DNA from: Candidatus Dormiibacterota bacterium
GTDB taxonomy: Bacteria > Acidobacteriota > Polarisedimenticolia > Gp22-AA2
Assembly: GCA_035635555.1 (NCBI GenBank)
Contig: DASQAT010000006.1
Coordinates: 62,001-126,000 of the forward strand
Reading direction: 5' to 3'
DNA length: 64,000 nt
Positions 1-8,709 of this stretch are shown here, in pieces. The translations under genes were made by a program, and so were the position numbers. The stretch's first letter is position 1; each line of letters starts with the position of its first letter. Below the pieces are notes generated by a model. It saw only the letters and a list, made by a program, of their open reading frames with translations. It did no database searches and had not been told where the DNA came from.

Positions 1-2
1 CC

Positions 3-1013
3 CTGCCCCTCCTGGCCCCCCCTCGCCCGGGGAACGAAAGCGTCGGCGATGGAGGACCCCGGCTCGCATCGACGGCGTTCGACAGCCCGTCCGCAGCCAC
101 CGAGGCCGGCTTCGGGCTCCTCGAGCGTCTGCGGGACTTCAAGGATCTCCGGGACCACCACGAGGCGCTGGTTCGCAGGGAGATCGAGAGGCTGGCGACG
201 CTGACCGGGAAGCTGGAGGACGAGCTCGGCAGGGCGCGCGCGAGCGACAGGTACCGTCGTCTGGGCGAGGCCCTCCTGGCCGGCCTGTCCAGGGTGCGGG
301 TCGAGGGAGACACGGCAGTCGTCCCCGATCCGTACGATGCGGCGGGCGCTCCGATGACCGTCCCGATCGATCCGGCCCTGCCGCTGCCGGAGAACGCCCG
401 CCTTCTGTTCGAGCGCTACAAGAAAGGCAAACGGGGCGTGATCGCGATCGAAAAAAGACTCCAGGCCGTCCGGCGGCGTCTCCAGGAATGGCGGGCGCTC
501 GCCGGGCCGGCCGCCGACACGCGGACTCCCGAGGATCTCGATCGACTGCGCGACGAGATGGCCCGCCTCGGCCTGGTGCACGCCCCGCGTGCTCCGAAGT
601 CCACCCGGGCCGTTCGGCCGAAGGAGGAGCCGACGCGGGTCCGGCGCCACACCAGCCCTGACGGCCTGTCGATCCTCGTCGGCAGGAGCGGCCAGGAGAA
701 CGACAGCCTGACCTTCCGCGTCGCCTCGCCCTGGGACTTCTGGCTGCACGCCGCCGATCGGCCCGGAGCGCACGTGATCGTGCGCAATCCGCAGCGTCTC
801 AAGGCGCTCCCCGAGCGCACCCTCAAGCTCGCGGCCGAGATCGCCGCGTATCACAGCGGTGCGCGCCAGGAGTCCAGGGTCGACGTGCACTACACACAGC
901 GCAAGCACGTCCACAAGAAAAAGGGAATGCCGAGCGGCCAGGTGCTCCTGCGGCGTTTCCGGACCATCCAGGCGACACCGCGCCTTCCGACGTCGTCCGT
1001 CGAGGACGTCTGA
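3..1013 (+). CDS. NFACT/RqcH-like family protein, C-terminal part (5' end outside window)
   Basis: The reading frame is open from the window edge, so only the last 336 residues are visible. The visible part has a charged helical stretch rich in Arg, Glu and Leu that looks like the coiled-coil middle of NFACT proteins. It ends with an NFACT-R (DUF814) domain whose hallmark is a segment around SPWDFWLHAADRPGAHV, followed by a basic KHVHKKKG motif near the end. Family members (RqcH/Rqc2, older name fibronectin-binding protein A) bind obstructed 50S subunits with peptidyl-tRNA and drive alanine tailing. That role is known for the family and inferred here. It stops 20 bases before the end of the convergent HisA-like gene. 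The assignment is secure for the C-terminal domain; the N-terminal NFACT-N domain cannot be checked. Confidence 0.85.
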   Translation: MPLLAPPRPGNESVGDGGPRLASTAFDSPSAATEAGFGLLERLRDFKDLRDHHEALVRREIERLATLTGKLEDELGRARASDRYRRLGEALLAGLSRVRVEGDTAVVPDPYDAAGAPMTVPIDPALPLPENARLLFERYKKGKRGVIAIEKRLQAVRRRLQEWRALAGPAADTRTPEDLDRLRDEMARLGLVHAPRAPKSTRAVRPKEEPTRVRRHTSPDGLSILVGRSGQENDSLTFRVASPWDFWLHAADRPGAHVIVRNPQRLKALPERTLKLAAEIAAYHSGARQESRVDVHYTQRKHVHKKKGMPSGQVLLRRFRTIQATPRLPTSSVEDV

Positions 1014-1032
1014 GACCGGGAGCGCATCCCTG

Positions 1033-1791
1033 TCACGGGACGAAACCCTCCCGCGCGAGGTCTTCGGGGGTGATCGATCCGTCGTGCAGGGCGGTGGCGA
1101 GGAGCGCGCCGGCAAAACCGGCGGCGCGAAGTCCCAGGAGATCGTCGATCGAAGCGATGCCGCCGCCCGCCAGCAGCTCCATGTCCGGAGCGGCCGCGCG
1201 CAGACGCCGCAGACGATCGAACGGCAGGCCGAGGGACGTGCCGACGCGATCGAGGAGCAGGACGACGGCCGTTCGGAAACCGCAGCGTCCCGCCTGCACC
1301 AGCAGACGCTCCTCGCCGATCGGCGCCACCAGCGCAGACCGGCTCACGACCCCCTCGGCGCTCAGGTCGAGGCTCAGGACCGGGCGGCTGCCGGAGCGGG
1401 AACGGCAGAGCGGCCGCAGCTCCTCGATCGAGCGCAGCGTTTCCGTCCCGATCACGGGGACGACGCGGCCGCCGTGCTGCGCGCTCGCCAGCGCCGCGGC
1501 GCCGGAGAGACCGCCGTCCCACAGGACGCGGACCTGGGGGGCGCCTGCGACCAGGCCCAGCAGGGTCGCGTCGTTGTCGCCGCGACCCAGGATGCGATCG
1601 AGGTCGGCCACATAGACCATGTCCGGGCGCAGGAGGGCGCGGTACGCCGACAAGAGGAGGGCCGGGTCCGACAGATCGACCGCGGCTCCCCCGGGCAGGC
1701 GGCTTTCGACGGGACGATAGCGCTCGCGGTCGCCCGAACGGCCGCGGACCGCTTTTCCATCGCGAAGATCGATCACGGGTATAATCCGCAC
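1033..1791 (-). CDS. HisA-like (proFAR isomerase-related) protein of the methanofuran/H4MPT cluster
   Basis: A 252-residue TIM-barrel protein related to HisA/HisF. It begins with RIIPVIDLRDGKAVRG, has a DGGLSG strand/loop in the middle and a C-terminal LAGGGI phosphate-binding motif. It resembles the HisA-like proteins (COG1411 type) that travel with H4MPT and methanofuran genes in methylotrophs and archaea, rather than a histidine operon member: no his genes are nearby and mfnD starts divergently next to it. The GTG start at 1791 puts the protein at the first beta strand and has a GGAGGGG ribosome site about ten bases upstream. The reaction is unknown; an isomerase or lyase step in cofactor synthesis is inferred from position only. 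Confidence 0.78.
   Translation of the reverse strand: MRIIPVIDLRDGKAVRGRSGDRERYRPVESRLPGGAAVDLSDPALLLSAYRALLRPDMVYVADLDRILGRGDNDATLLGLVAGAPQVRVLWDGGLSGAAALASAQHGGRVVPVIGTETLRSIEELRPLCRSRSGSRPVLSLDLSAEGVVSRSALVAPIGEERLLVQAGRCGFRTAVVLLLDRVGTSLGLPFDRLRRLRAAAPDMELLAGGGIASIDDLLGLRAAGFAGALLATALHDGSITPEDLAREGFVP
1780..1785 (+). promoter_or_regulatory. candidate -10 box upstream of mfnD
   Basis: A perfect TATAAT lies 70 bases before the mfnD start, overlapping the 5' end of the divergent HisA-like gene. Only a weak -35 (TTTTCC/TTCCAT) is seen about 19-20 bases upstream. Confidence 0.35.
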
Positions 1792-1855
1792 TCCCGGAAG
1801 GCCCCTCCGATCGGGCGATGACACCTCGACACCGGACCGCGGGAGAGATTCTCCC

Positions 1856-2896
1856 ATGAAGATCGCCGTCCTCGAGCACTTTACGGCCCTGCCGCGCGTC
1901 GCTCCGGCCGCCGATAGAGCCGGGGAAGGACGGGCCATGCGCGACGCCGTCGTCGCCGACCTGGCGCGTCTGCCGGGGGCACGCGTCCTGGTGGTGGAGC
2001 GCCGCAGGGACTTCCGCGCGGCCCTCCGCCGGGCCGACGCGGCGCTGGTCGTGGCTCCCGAGGAGTCCCGGATTCTGGAGAGGCTGTGCCGCCTGGTCGA
2101 GCGGAGCGGCCGCACCCTGCTCGGCCCTTCTTCGGAGGCGGTGCGCTTCCTCGCCGACAAGCTGCGCACCGCCCGCGTCCTCGCCGCCGCCGGCGTGCCG
2201 ACGCCGCGCACGCGTGTCCTGGCGTTCGTCTCGGCGCGCCGGGCGTTGCGCCGCATGAGGACGCCGTTCGTCCTGAAGCCGCGGGACGGGTGCGGCGGCC
2301 AGGGCGTCGTGGTCGTGCGCCTCCGCCGGCAGATCGATGCCGCCCTCGACGTCGTGCGCCGGGCGACCCGCCGGGACGATCTCCTGGCGCAGGACTACGT
2401 TCCGGGGGCGCCGGCCAGCGTCTCGCTCGTGGTCTCCGCGGCGACCCTCGATCTCGGACTCAACAGGCAGAGACTGCGGCGGGGGCGGACCCCGGCGTAC
2501 CTCGGCGGCGAAACCTTCTGGCCCCACGCGCGCGCCGACGAGGCGGTTACGGCGGCCCGGGCCGCGGCCGGAGCGCTGCGCGATTCGTGCGCCGGCGTGC
2601 GCGGCTACCTCGGGGTCGACCTCGTGATCGGACGGACCGGGGCGACGGTGATCGAGGTGAACCCCCGCCTGACCACGTCCTACGTGGGGCTCCGGGTCTC
2701 GATCCGCGAGAACCTGGCGTCGCTGATCGTGGACGCGGTCGCAGGCCGCCCCCTCCCGGAACGCATCACGCGGGTCGGGCGCTGCCGCTTCAGGATCGAC
2801 GGTGCCACGGCGATGCGCCCGATCGGGGCCCGGGGCCTCGGCACGAGGAGGACATGGCGGATTATTTCGGCTGGGACATCGGCGGCGTCCATCTGA
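1856..2896 (+). CDS. mfnD: ATP-grasp ligase, MfnD-like tyramine-glutamate ligase
   Basis: A 346-residue ATP-grasp enzyme. The N-terminal part follows the COG1821/MfnD pattern: EGRAM near residue 26, then VVAPEESRILERL and a 'LGPSSEAV...DK' segment before the ATP-grasp core. The core shows FVLKPRDGCGGQGV (phosphate loop) and VIEVNPRLTTSYVG, the Mg-binding E-N-R motif. MfnD ligates glutamate to tyramine in methanofuran synthesis; that function is known in Methanocaldococcus and inferred here. mfnE and mfnB are close by, which supports it. The last 43 bases overlap the next gene, whose start lies inside this one. The C-terminal ~25 residues read in the overlap are not family-like. Which amine is used in this bacterium cannot be read from sequence. 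Confidence 0.75.
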   Translation: MKIAVLEHFTALPRVAPAADRAGEGRAMRDAVVADLARLPGARVLVVERRRDFRAALRRADAALVVAPEESRILERLCRLVERSGRTLLGPSSEAVRFLADKLRTARVLAAAGVPTPRTRVLAFVSARRALRRMRTPFVLKPRDGCGGQGVVVVRLRRQIDAALDVVRRATRRDDLLAQDYVPGAPASVSLVVSAATLDLGLNRQRLRRGRTPAYLGGETFWPHARADEAVTAARAAAGALRDSCAGVRGYLGVDLVIGRTGATVIEVNPRLTTSYVGLRVSIRENLASLIVDAVAGRPLPERITRVGRCRFRIDGATAMRPIGARGLGTRRTWRIISAGTSAASI

Positions 2897-3897
2897 AATC
2901 GGCGAGACTGACCGCCACCGGCGGGTCCGTCTCGATCGAGACCCGGATCGTCCCGTTCGAGATCTGGAAGGAGCCGGCGGGTCTGGCGGGAAGGCTGAGG
3001 GGCATGCTCGCCGATCGGGGCGGTGCGCACGCCGTGACGATGACGGCCGAGCTCTCGGACGCCTGGAGCAGCCGGCCGGAAGGCGTGCGGGCGATCCTCG
3101 GCGCGTGCAGCGAGGCTCTCCCGGGTGCGCTGAGGGTCCTCGACCTGCGCGGACGCCTCGTCCCGATCGACGAGGCGCGCGAGCGGCCGCTCGACGTGGC
3201 CGCGGCGAACTGGCTGGCCACGGCGACCCTGATCGGGCGCGCCGTCCCCGAGGCGCTGCTCGTGGATGTCGGCAGCACGACCACGGACATCGTTCCGATC
3301 CGTGGCGGAGCTCCGTGCCCCGCCGGCCGCACGGACACCGAGCGACTCGTCTCGGGGGAGCTGGTGTACACCGGCTGCCTGAGGACGCCCCCCGCGAGTC
3401 TCGCCGGGTTCGTGCCGCTGCACGGCGGATGGTGCCGCGTCTCCCCCGAGCATTTCACGATCATGGGGGACGTCCACCGGATCCTGGGGACGATCGCGGA
3501 GCGGGACTACACCGTGGCCACCCCGGACGGCCGCGGCCGCAGCCTCGAGGACGCGAGAACCCGCCTGGCCCGACTCGTGTGCGCCGATGCCGGGATGATC
3601 GGAGCCTCCGCCATCGAGACGATCGCCCGCTTCCTGGCGGAGCGCCAGGTCGGACAGGTCGCGGAGGCGATCGTCCAGGTCCTGTCCCGCGATCCGCCCG
3701 GAGAATCCGTGGCGATCACGGCGGGCGCCGGCGTCTTTCTCGCCGACAGAGCGGCCCGCCGGGCCGGTCTCAAGACGGCCCCCCTCGCCGGTCTTTTTCC
3801 CGGCCTGGCCGGGGACGACTGGGGCCGGGCGGCGCCGGCGGCCGCGCTCGGCGTGCTGCTGGCGGAAGAGATCGAGGGATCGCGTTTCATGAAGTGA
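2854..3897 (+). CDS. H4MPT-linked C1 transfer pathway protein, hydantoinase/oxoprolinase-like (TIGR03123 type)
   Basis: A 347-residue ASKHA-fold protein. It opens with FGWDIGGVHLKSA, an actin/sugar-kinase-like phosphate-1 loop, and has a second nucleotide loop LLVDVGSTTTDIVPI near residue 140. Later AITAGAGVFLA and a C-terminal LFPGLAGDDW are seen. This is the pattern of the hydantoinase A/oxoprolinase relative found only in organisms with H4MPT-linked C1 metabolism. Its biochemical role is not established; an ATP-dependent step in H4MPT or methanofuran synthesis is an inference from genomic company. ATG 2854 follows GAGGAG closely and overlaps the mfnD 3' end, consistent with translational coupling. 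Confidence 0.82.
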   Translation: MADYFGWDIGGVHLKSARLTATGGSVSIETRIVPFEIWKEPAGLAGRLRGMLADRGGAHAVTMTAELSDAWSSRPEGVRAILGACSEALPGALRVLDLRGRLVPIDEARERPLDVAAANWLATATLIGRAVPEALLVDVGSTTTDIVPIRGGAPCPAGRTDTERLVSGELVYTGCLRTPPASLAGFVPLHGGWCRVSPEHFTIMGDVHRILGTIAERDYTVATPDGRGRSLEDARTRLARLVCADAGMIGASAIETIARFLAERQVGQVAEAIVQVLSRDPPGESVAITAGAGVFLADRAARRAGLKTAPLAGLFPGLAGDDWGRAAPAAALGVLLAEEIEGSRFMK

Positions 3898-4010
3898 ATT
3901 CGAGCGCCGACGCGGCGCGCTCTCTGGTTGACAAGGAGAGCGCACCAACGTAGGTAGGCGGACGGTCCGCGAATCCGTCCTGTGCGGATCCGGCGAGGAG
4001 GGTCGCCGTT

Positions 4011-4721
4011 TTGCGGGGTACGCCACCGTTTCGCTGGGATCTGCTGCTCAAGGTCGGGGGGAGTCTCGGCCGCGGCGCGTCGCTGCGTCCGCTCCTGCAG
4101 CGCATCGCGCTCCTGGCGGCGCGCAGACGCCTGCTCGTCGTCCCGGGCGGCGGAGTGTTCGCGGACCTGGTGCGGGAGCAGATGCGGCGCCGCGGCATCG
4201 ACGAGCGGACGGCGCACCACATGGCGCTCCTGGCGATGGATCAGTACGGCCTCCTCCTCTCATCGCTGACCAGACGCTCGACCGCGGTCGACAACCTGCG
4301 GGCGGCCGAGCTGGTGGCCGAGGCGGGTCGCGTCCCGATCCTGCTCGCCTCGTCCCTTGTCCGGGGCGAGGGCTCCCTGGAGCGCTCGTTCCGGCTGACC
4401 TCCGATTCGATCGCCGCCTTCCTGGCCGGACGACTGCACACCGCGCACCTGGTCCTGCTGAAGAGCCTCCGGGAGACGGCGGGGCGCATCCGGGACCGGG
4501 CGGAGGCCGACCGCCTGGCGCGCCGTGGGATCGTCGATCCTCTTTTCCCCGGGGTGCTGCCGGCGAAGACGGTGACCTGGGTCCTGAGCGGGCGGCGTCC
4601 CTCGGAACTGGATCGGTTCATGCCGGTCGTCCGCAGGAACGGCGCGTTGGGGCGCCCGGTCACTCACGCGGGGGGAGCCGGCCCGCGATCGCGCCGAGCA
4701 GGGCTTCGCGCAGCGCGCTGA
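4011..4721 (+). CDS. mfnE: amino acid kinase family, MfnE-like [5-(aminomethyl)furan-3-yl]methyl phosphate kinase
   Basis: A 236-residue amino acid kinase family protein with LLKVGGSL at the N-terminus and LLVVPGGGVFADLVR after it, the two glycine loops of the fold. The middle has DQYGLLL and the C-terminal half STAVDNLRAAELV and SDSIAAFLA, as in the Orf5/MfnE proteins of methanofuran clusters. MfnE phosphorylates the aminomethylfuran phosphate made from the MfnB product (family knowledge). The start is TTG 4011 with a GAGGAGGG ribosome site eight bases upstream; no ATG fits the fold. The 3' end overlaps the convergent mfnB gene by 62 bases, so the last ~20 residues are antisense to mfnB. Confidence 0.78.
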   Translation: MRGTPPFRWDLLLKVGGSLGRGASLRPLLQRIALLAARRRLLVVPGGGVFADLVREQMRRRGIDERTAHHMALLAMDQYGLLLSSLTRRSTAVDNLRAAELVAEAGRVPILLASSLVRGEGSLERSFRLTSDSIAAFLAGRLHTAHLVLLKSLRETAGRIRDRAEADRLARRGIVDPLFPGVLPAKTVTWVLSGRRPSELDRFMPVVRRNGALGRPVTHAGGAGPRSRRAGLRAAR

Positions 4722-5433
4722 GACGCCGGGGGTCGAGCCGCCCGTTCCGCCCGCCTTCGCAGATCGCTCCGCGCACACCGATCACGTCCGGGCCGAGCTC
4801 CAGGAGGAGCGGCAGGTGATCGGCTCCCAGCGAGCCGGCCAGTCCGCACAGAAGACCGCGCCCCCGGCAGTCGGCCACGAATCTCGAGACGGCGCCGGGG
4901 TCCAGATGATCGAACAGGGTGCGGCCGTCCTTGCCGGCGGTATCGATGAGACAACCGTCCGCCCCCGAGTACTCTGCGACCTCCGGCAGCAGGACCGGCT
5001 CGATGGAGCCGAGGAGGGCCGCCTCGGCATACGCCGCCGCCACGACGCGCACACCGGGCGCCGCGGCGCGCGCCGCCTCGACGATCGCGGACAGGAAGAC
5101 GGCGGAGTCGTCCCGATTCCGCACGCCCTGCAGACCGATCTTCAGAAAATCGACACCGCAGGCGGCCGCGCCCGAGGCCGCGAGCGCGAACGTGCCGGGA
5201 CGGTTCGGCGCATCCCCCAGCGCGGCGCTGACGGATACGCGGCGGCCGGTCGCCGCGGCCCGGTCGCGGAGCGCCACCACGGCGCGCAGGACGGCGGGCG
5301 GGCAGGCGCCGAGAGACCCTTCGAGCGGGTTCTTGACATCGAGAACGTCGGCCCCCCCGAGCAGTGCCGCCGCGGCCTCTTCGACATCGGAAACGCTCGT
5401 CATCAGCAGCGGCGACGATCGATGAGGCGGCAT
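4660..5433 (-). CDS. mfnB: (5-formylfuran-3-yl)methyl phosphate synthase
   Basis: A 257-residue TIM-barrel of the MfnB/DUF556 family, which condenses two glyceraldehyde-3-phosphate molecules to the furan precursor of methanofuran. Two Schiff-base lysines expected for the family are visible: K34 in DVKNPLEGSLGA and K168 in DTAGKDGRTLFDHL. The motif GVDFLKIGL lies between them. ATG 5433 has TCGGAGG seven bases upstream; an internal ATG eleven codons in is possible but less well placed. It is transcribed away from fae and converges on mfnE. Length and both active-site lysines are intact. Confidence 0.9.
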   Translation of the reverse strand: MPPHRSSPLLMTSVSDVEEAAAALLGGADVLDVKNPLEGSLGACPPAVLRAVVALRDRAAATGRRVSVSAALGDAPNRPGTFALAASGAAACGVDFLKIGLQGVRNRDDSAVFLSAIVEAARAAAPGVRVVAAAYAEAALLGSIEPVLLPEVAEYSGADGCLIDTAGKDGRTLFDHLDPGAVSRFVADCRGRGLLCGLAGSLGADHLPLLLELGPDVIGVRGAICEGGRNGRLDPRRLSALREALLGAIAGRLPPRE

Positions 5434-5579
5434 TTTTGACCTCCGAACTACAGTATGCTAAGAAGGTCCGTCGCAGAGCCTGTATCGTGAAACGCCGTGC
5501 AACGATCCAATCCGGCTTGGCGTGGCGGAGCCTCTCCGAGCGGGGCCGCCGACGTCCGCCATTGTAAGGAGGAAGCCCC

Positions 5580-6074
5580 ATGAAGGACATCCTGATCGGT
5601 GAATCGCTGATCGGCGACGGCAACGAAGTCGCCCACATCGATCTGCTGATCGGGCCGAAGAACGGCCCGGTCGGCACGGCCTTCGCCAACGCCCTCGTCA
5701 ACCAGAACCAGGGACACACGGCCCTCCTGGCGGTCCTGGAGCCGAACCTGCTCACGAAGCCCGCGACGATGATGATGAACAAGGTCACCATCAAGGGGGC
5801 GAACCAGGCGGTGCTGATGTTCGGCCCGGCGCAGGCCGCGGTCGCCAAGGCGGTCGCCGACTCGGTGGCGGACAACATCATCCCGCAGGCCGAGGCGGAA
5901 AACCTGGTGGTCATCGTCGGCGTCTTCATCCACTGGGAGGCCTCCGACAAGAAGAAGATCTACGACTTCAACTACCGGGCCACCAAGGAGTCGATCGCCC
6001 GCGCCATGAAGGGGGAGCCCGCCGTCAAGGCGGTCCTCGCGGGGAAGGACAAGGCCAAGCACCCGTTCGCCTGA
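5580..6074 (+). CDS. fae: formaldehyde-activating enzyme
   Basis: A 164-residue Fae, close to the usual ~170. It catalyses condensation of formaldehyde with H4MPT to methylene-H4MPT. Family signatures are clear: [21 protein letters not shown] at the N-terminus, containing the conserved active-site His, then [31 protein letters not shown] and [16 protein letters not shown]. Codon use is strongly biased to C/G-ending codons with an AAGGAGG ribosome site, suggesting high expression. It sits first in a run fae-mtdB-ATP-grasp and is divergent from mfnB across a 146-base intergenic region that must hold promoters for both. Confidence 0.96.
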   Translation: MKDILIGESLIGDGNEVAHIDLLIGPKNGPVGTAFANALVNQNQGHTALLAVLEPNLLTKPATMMMNKVTIKGANQAVLMFGPAQAAVAKAVADSVADNIIPQAEAENLVVIVGVFIHWEASDKKKIYDFNYRATKESIARAMKGEPAVKAVLAGKDKAKHPFA

Positions 6075-6080
6075 GACCCG

Positions 6081-6977
6081 ATGGAGAGAAAGCGCCTCCT
6101 GTACCTCGTCTCGTCGGATCCGCGCGTCAGTCCGTTCGACATCAACATGGCCTACGACGCCGGCTTCGACGCGGTCGTTCCCTACCCCTCCGTCGACGTC
6201 GGGATGGTGCCCGGTCTCGTGCAGGACATCATGTTCTCGCGCGGGGCCAAGGGGGCGCGCTTCTCGTCCGTCTTCTTCTCCGGCTCGAGCCTGGCCGCCT
6301 CGGAGGCGATGCTCAAGGCGGCGCGAGCGAGCCTGTTCCCGCCGTTTCTTCTGGGGCTCATGATCGATCCGAAGGGCGCCTACACGACGGCGGCGGCGCT
6401 CGTGGCCCGCGTCGCCGGGCTCGCCAGGACGCGCGGTCCGGGCGAACTCCCGGGCGTCAGGGTCGTGGTGCTCGCCGGCACGGGCGGCGTCGGCCGCGCC
6501 GCCGCGGCGCTGCTCGCCCGCGCAGGCGCCACGGTCATTCTCACGTCGAGGGGCCGGGAATCGGCGTCGGCCGCGGCGCACGAGATCGGCGAGCTGTTCG
6601 GTGCCGCGGTCGAGCCGCGCGCGGCACCGGCCGAGGCCGACCGGGCGGCCCTGGCGGCGGAGTCGGACATCGTCCTCGCGACCGGCGCCGCCGGCGTGCC
6701 GCTTCTTTCGAGGAAGACGATCGAGACGCTCAAGGGTCCCAAGGTGCTCGCCGACGTCAACGCCGTCCCGCCGCACGGCCTGGACGGAGTGCGGCCGCAG
6801 GACGACGGAGTCGAGGTCGCGCCGCGTGTCCTGGCGATCGGCGCCATGACGGTCGGTGAGACGAAGTTCAAGGTCGAGTCGACCCTGCTCAAGGATCTCC
6901 TGACGGCGGAGGGGCCGCCCGTCATCGACCTGGAGGCGGCGCGGCGGCGGGCGATCGATCTCCTGGCCTCGACATAG
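6081..6977 (+). CDS. mtdB: NAD(P)-dependent methylene-H4MPT dehydrogenase
   Basis: A 298-residue MtdA/MtdB family protein that oxidises methylene-H4MPT to methenyl-H4MPT. The N-terminal domain has LLYLVSSDPRVSPFDINMAYDAGFD and a YPSVDVGMV motif typical of methylotroph MtdB. The Rossmann domain shows VVVLAGTGGVGRAAAALLA followed by SRGRES, and a late ADVNAVPPHG. MtdA and MtdB differ in folate versus H4MPT use; placement between fae and the H4MPT genes argues for MtdB. The start is six bases after the fae stop, so the two are almost certainly cotranscribed. Confidence 0.92.
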   Translation: MERKRLLYLVSSDPRVSPFDINMAYDAGFDAVVPYPSVDVGMVPGLVQDIMFSRGAKGARFSSVFFSGSSLAASEAMLKAARASLFPPFLLGLMIDPKGAYTTAAALVARVAGLARTRGPGELPGVRVVVLAGTGGVGRAAAALLARAGATVILTSRGRESASAAAHEIGELFGAAVEPRAAPAEADRAALAAESDIVLATGAAGVPLLSRKTIETLKGPKVLADVNAVPPHGLDGVRPQDDGVEVAPRVLAIGAMTVGETKFKVESTLLKDLLTAEGPPVIDLEAARRRAIDLLAST

Positions 6978-7105
6978 GGCGCCCCCTCCTTCTTCTCGGC
7001 GTCAGCGTCCGGGCGCTCGCGGCGTCGGCGGTCGCGAGCCGTCTCGCCGCACGCCGGTTCCCCGATGGTTTCCTCGCCCTCGATTACTTCGGCGACGCGG
7101 ATCTG

Positions 7106-8146
7106 GTGTCGGCGGCGGCCGGTCCGGTGCGCGTCCTGTCCCTGCGGCGCGACTGCGGCCGGGCCCGCGGTATCGTGTCCCTCGCCCGCGCCGCGCTCGA
7201 TCTCGACTGGAGCGGCCTCGTCTACTCGGGCGGTCTCGAGAACCGTCCGGCCCTGCTGCGCCGGCTGGGGCGCCGCGGGCCGATCTTCGGCAACGGCTCG
7301 ACGGTCGTCGCCGCGGTGCGCGATCCCGCCCGGTTCTTCTCGTTCCTGCGGCGCGCCGCGATCCCGCACCCGCCGACATTCACGGGCCGCGGTTGCTCGT
7401 CCTGCCCGTCCGGCACACCCTGTCTGTGGAAGCCGGTCCGATCGGGGGGCGGGGTCCGGGTCAGGCGGGCGCTCCCGGACGAGCCGTGCCCGCGCGGTTT
7501 CTACCGGCAGGTCTTCCTGCGCGGGACACCCGGCTCGGCCGCCTTCGTGGCCGACGGGACACGCGCCGTGATCCTGGGCGTGACCCGCCAGCTCGCCGGC
7601 TTCCGCGCGCTGGGTGGCGACGGATTCCGCTACGGCGGAAACATCGCCGGACCGGGCGGCCGTCTGCTGTCAAGGAAGGCCCGATTCGTCCTGGCGGAGG
7701 CGGTCGGCGGGATCACGCGCCACTTCGGGTTGCGCGGCCTGAACGGCGTGGATTTCATCCTCTCGAACGGAACGCCGCACATCCTCGAGATCAATCCGCG
7801 CTACACCGCGTCCATGGAGCTCTTCGAAGAGCTCTCGGGATCGAGCCTGTTCGACCTGCACCTCGAGGCGCTGGAACGCGGACGGCTGCCCCGGCACCCT
7901 CTCAAGGCGCGGCGCTTCCTGGCCAAGGGGATTCTCTACGCCACCGGCCGGCTGGTGTGGCCCTGGTCCGAGCGGCTGCGCGGGATGGACGTGCGCGATC
8001 GTCCGATGCAGGGGGAGACGATCGAGACGGGCCATCCCGTCTGCACCCTCGTCGTCACCGGCGGCTCGCCCGCGGAGTGCCGGCGCCGGCTCGCGGCGGA
8101 GGCCGTGCGTCTGCGCCGGGCGTGCTCCCGCACTGTGCTACGATAG
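7106..8146 (+). CDS. ATP-grasp superfamily protein of the H4MPT cluster (COG2232/Orf17-like)
   Basis: An ATP-grasp carboxylate-amine ligase-like protein, at least 346 residues. It shows GLVYSGGLENRPALL, LWKPVRSGGGVRVR (phosphate loop), GVDFILSNGTPHILEINPRYTASME (metal-binding E-N-R) and a late GHPVCTLV. Proteins of this type co-occur with H4MPT genes; the substrate is not established. The start is a problem. Coding character and family-like sequence (LLLGVSVRALAASAVASRLA) continue upstream in frame to the mtdB stop at about 6977, yet there is no ATG, GTG or TTG between 6977 and GTG 7106. The coordinate given is therefore the first standard start; the true N-terminus is probably about 43 residues longer. 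Confidence 0.75.
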   Translation: MSAAAGPVRVLSLRRDCGRARGIVSLARAALDLDWSGLVYSGGLENRPALLRRLGRRGPIFGNGSTVVAAVRDPARFFSFLRRAAIPHPPTFTGRGCSSCPSGTPCLWKPVRSGGGVRVRRALPDEPCPRGFYRQVFLRGTPGSAAFVADGTRAVILGVTRQLAGFRALGGDGFRYGGNIAGPGGRLLSRKARFVLAEAVGGITRHFGLRGLNGVDFILSNGTPHILEINPRYTASMELFEELSGSSLFDLHLEALERGRLPRHPLKARRFLAKGILYATGRLVWPWSERLRGMDVRDRPMQGETIETGHPVCTLVVTGGSPAECRRRLAAEAVRLRRACSRTVLR

Positions 8147-8223
8147 GTCGAAACGCACCTATTCCCTTTCTCCTGCGGCGGCCGGACTCCGTGACCCGGA
8201 CGGCCCCCGAGGAGGTATTTCTC

Positions 8224-8709
8224 ATGATGGCAACCTGGCAGATCGTCGCGGTGGTCCTCCTGGCGGTGCTCGTGGGGGCCGTGGTCCCGGTGCTGCTCCA
8301 GCTGCGCAGGACCCTGCAGAGCGCCGAGCACGTCCTCAACAACACCGGACCGAAGCTGGATCGCACGCTGGACGAGGTCGGGGAGGCGGCGGCCCGCATC
8401 AATCGTCTCGGCAAGAGCCTGGAGAAGGACGCGGAAGGGCTCGGGGTGTTCACCGACGCGGCGGCCGGTCTCGGCCGCTCCCTGAAGCAGGCCCAGGAAT
8501 CCCTGCGGGTCATGACGGCCGTGGGCGCGGCCGTGGGCCCGGCGATCGCCGCGGGTCTGCGGGCCCTGTTCGCGCCCGCAGGCGGCGACGATGCGCGTTC
8601 GAGGCCTGCGGAGGACGGGGGCGTGGCGTCCGACGCTCCAGGCGACGGCCGGCCGATGGAGGGCGGCGCCTTGTCGCGGCCCGGGGAGGAGTCGATCGGT
8701 CATGAATGA
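8224..8709 (+). CDS. DUF948-like membrane-anchored coiled-coil protein
   Basis: A 161-residue protein with one N-terminal transmembrane helix (about residues 5-25, IVAVVLLAVLVGAVVPVLL). A helical, heptad-like region follows that contains LDRTLDEVGEAAARI and LGKSLEKDAEGLG, then a Gly/Asp-rich disordered tail. This matches DUF948-type proteins, often encoded beside YtxH proteins and linked only loosely to envelope or stress functions. ATG 8224 has GAGGAGGT eight bases upstream. The next gene starts inside its last codons. No link to C1 metabolism is evident apart from position. Confidence 0.7.
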   Translation: MMATWQIVAVVLLAVLVGAVVPVLLQLRRTLQSAEHVLNNTGPKLDRTLDEVGEAAARINRLGKSLEKDAEGLGVFTDAAAGLGRSLKQAQESLRVMTAVGAAVGPAIAAGLRALFAPAGGDDARSRPAEDGGVASDAPGDGRPMEGGALSRPGEESIGHE

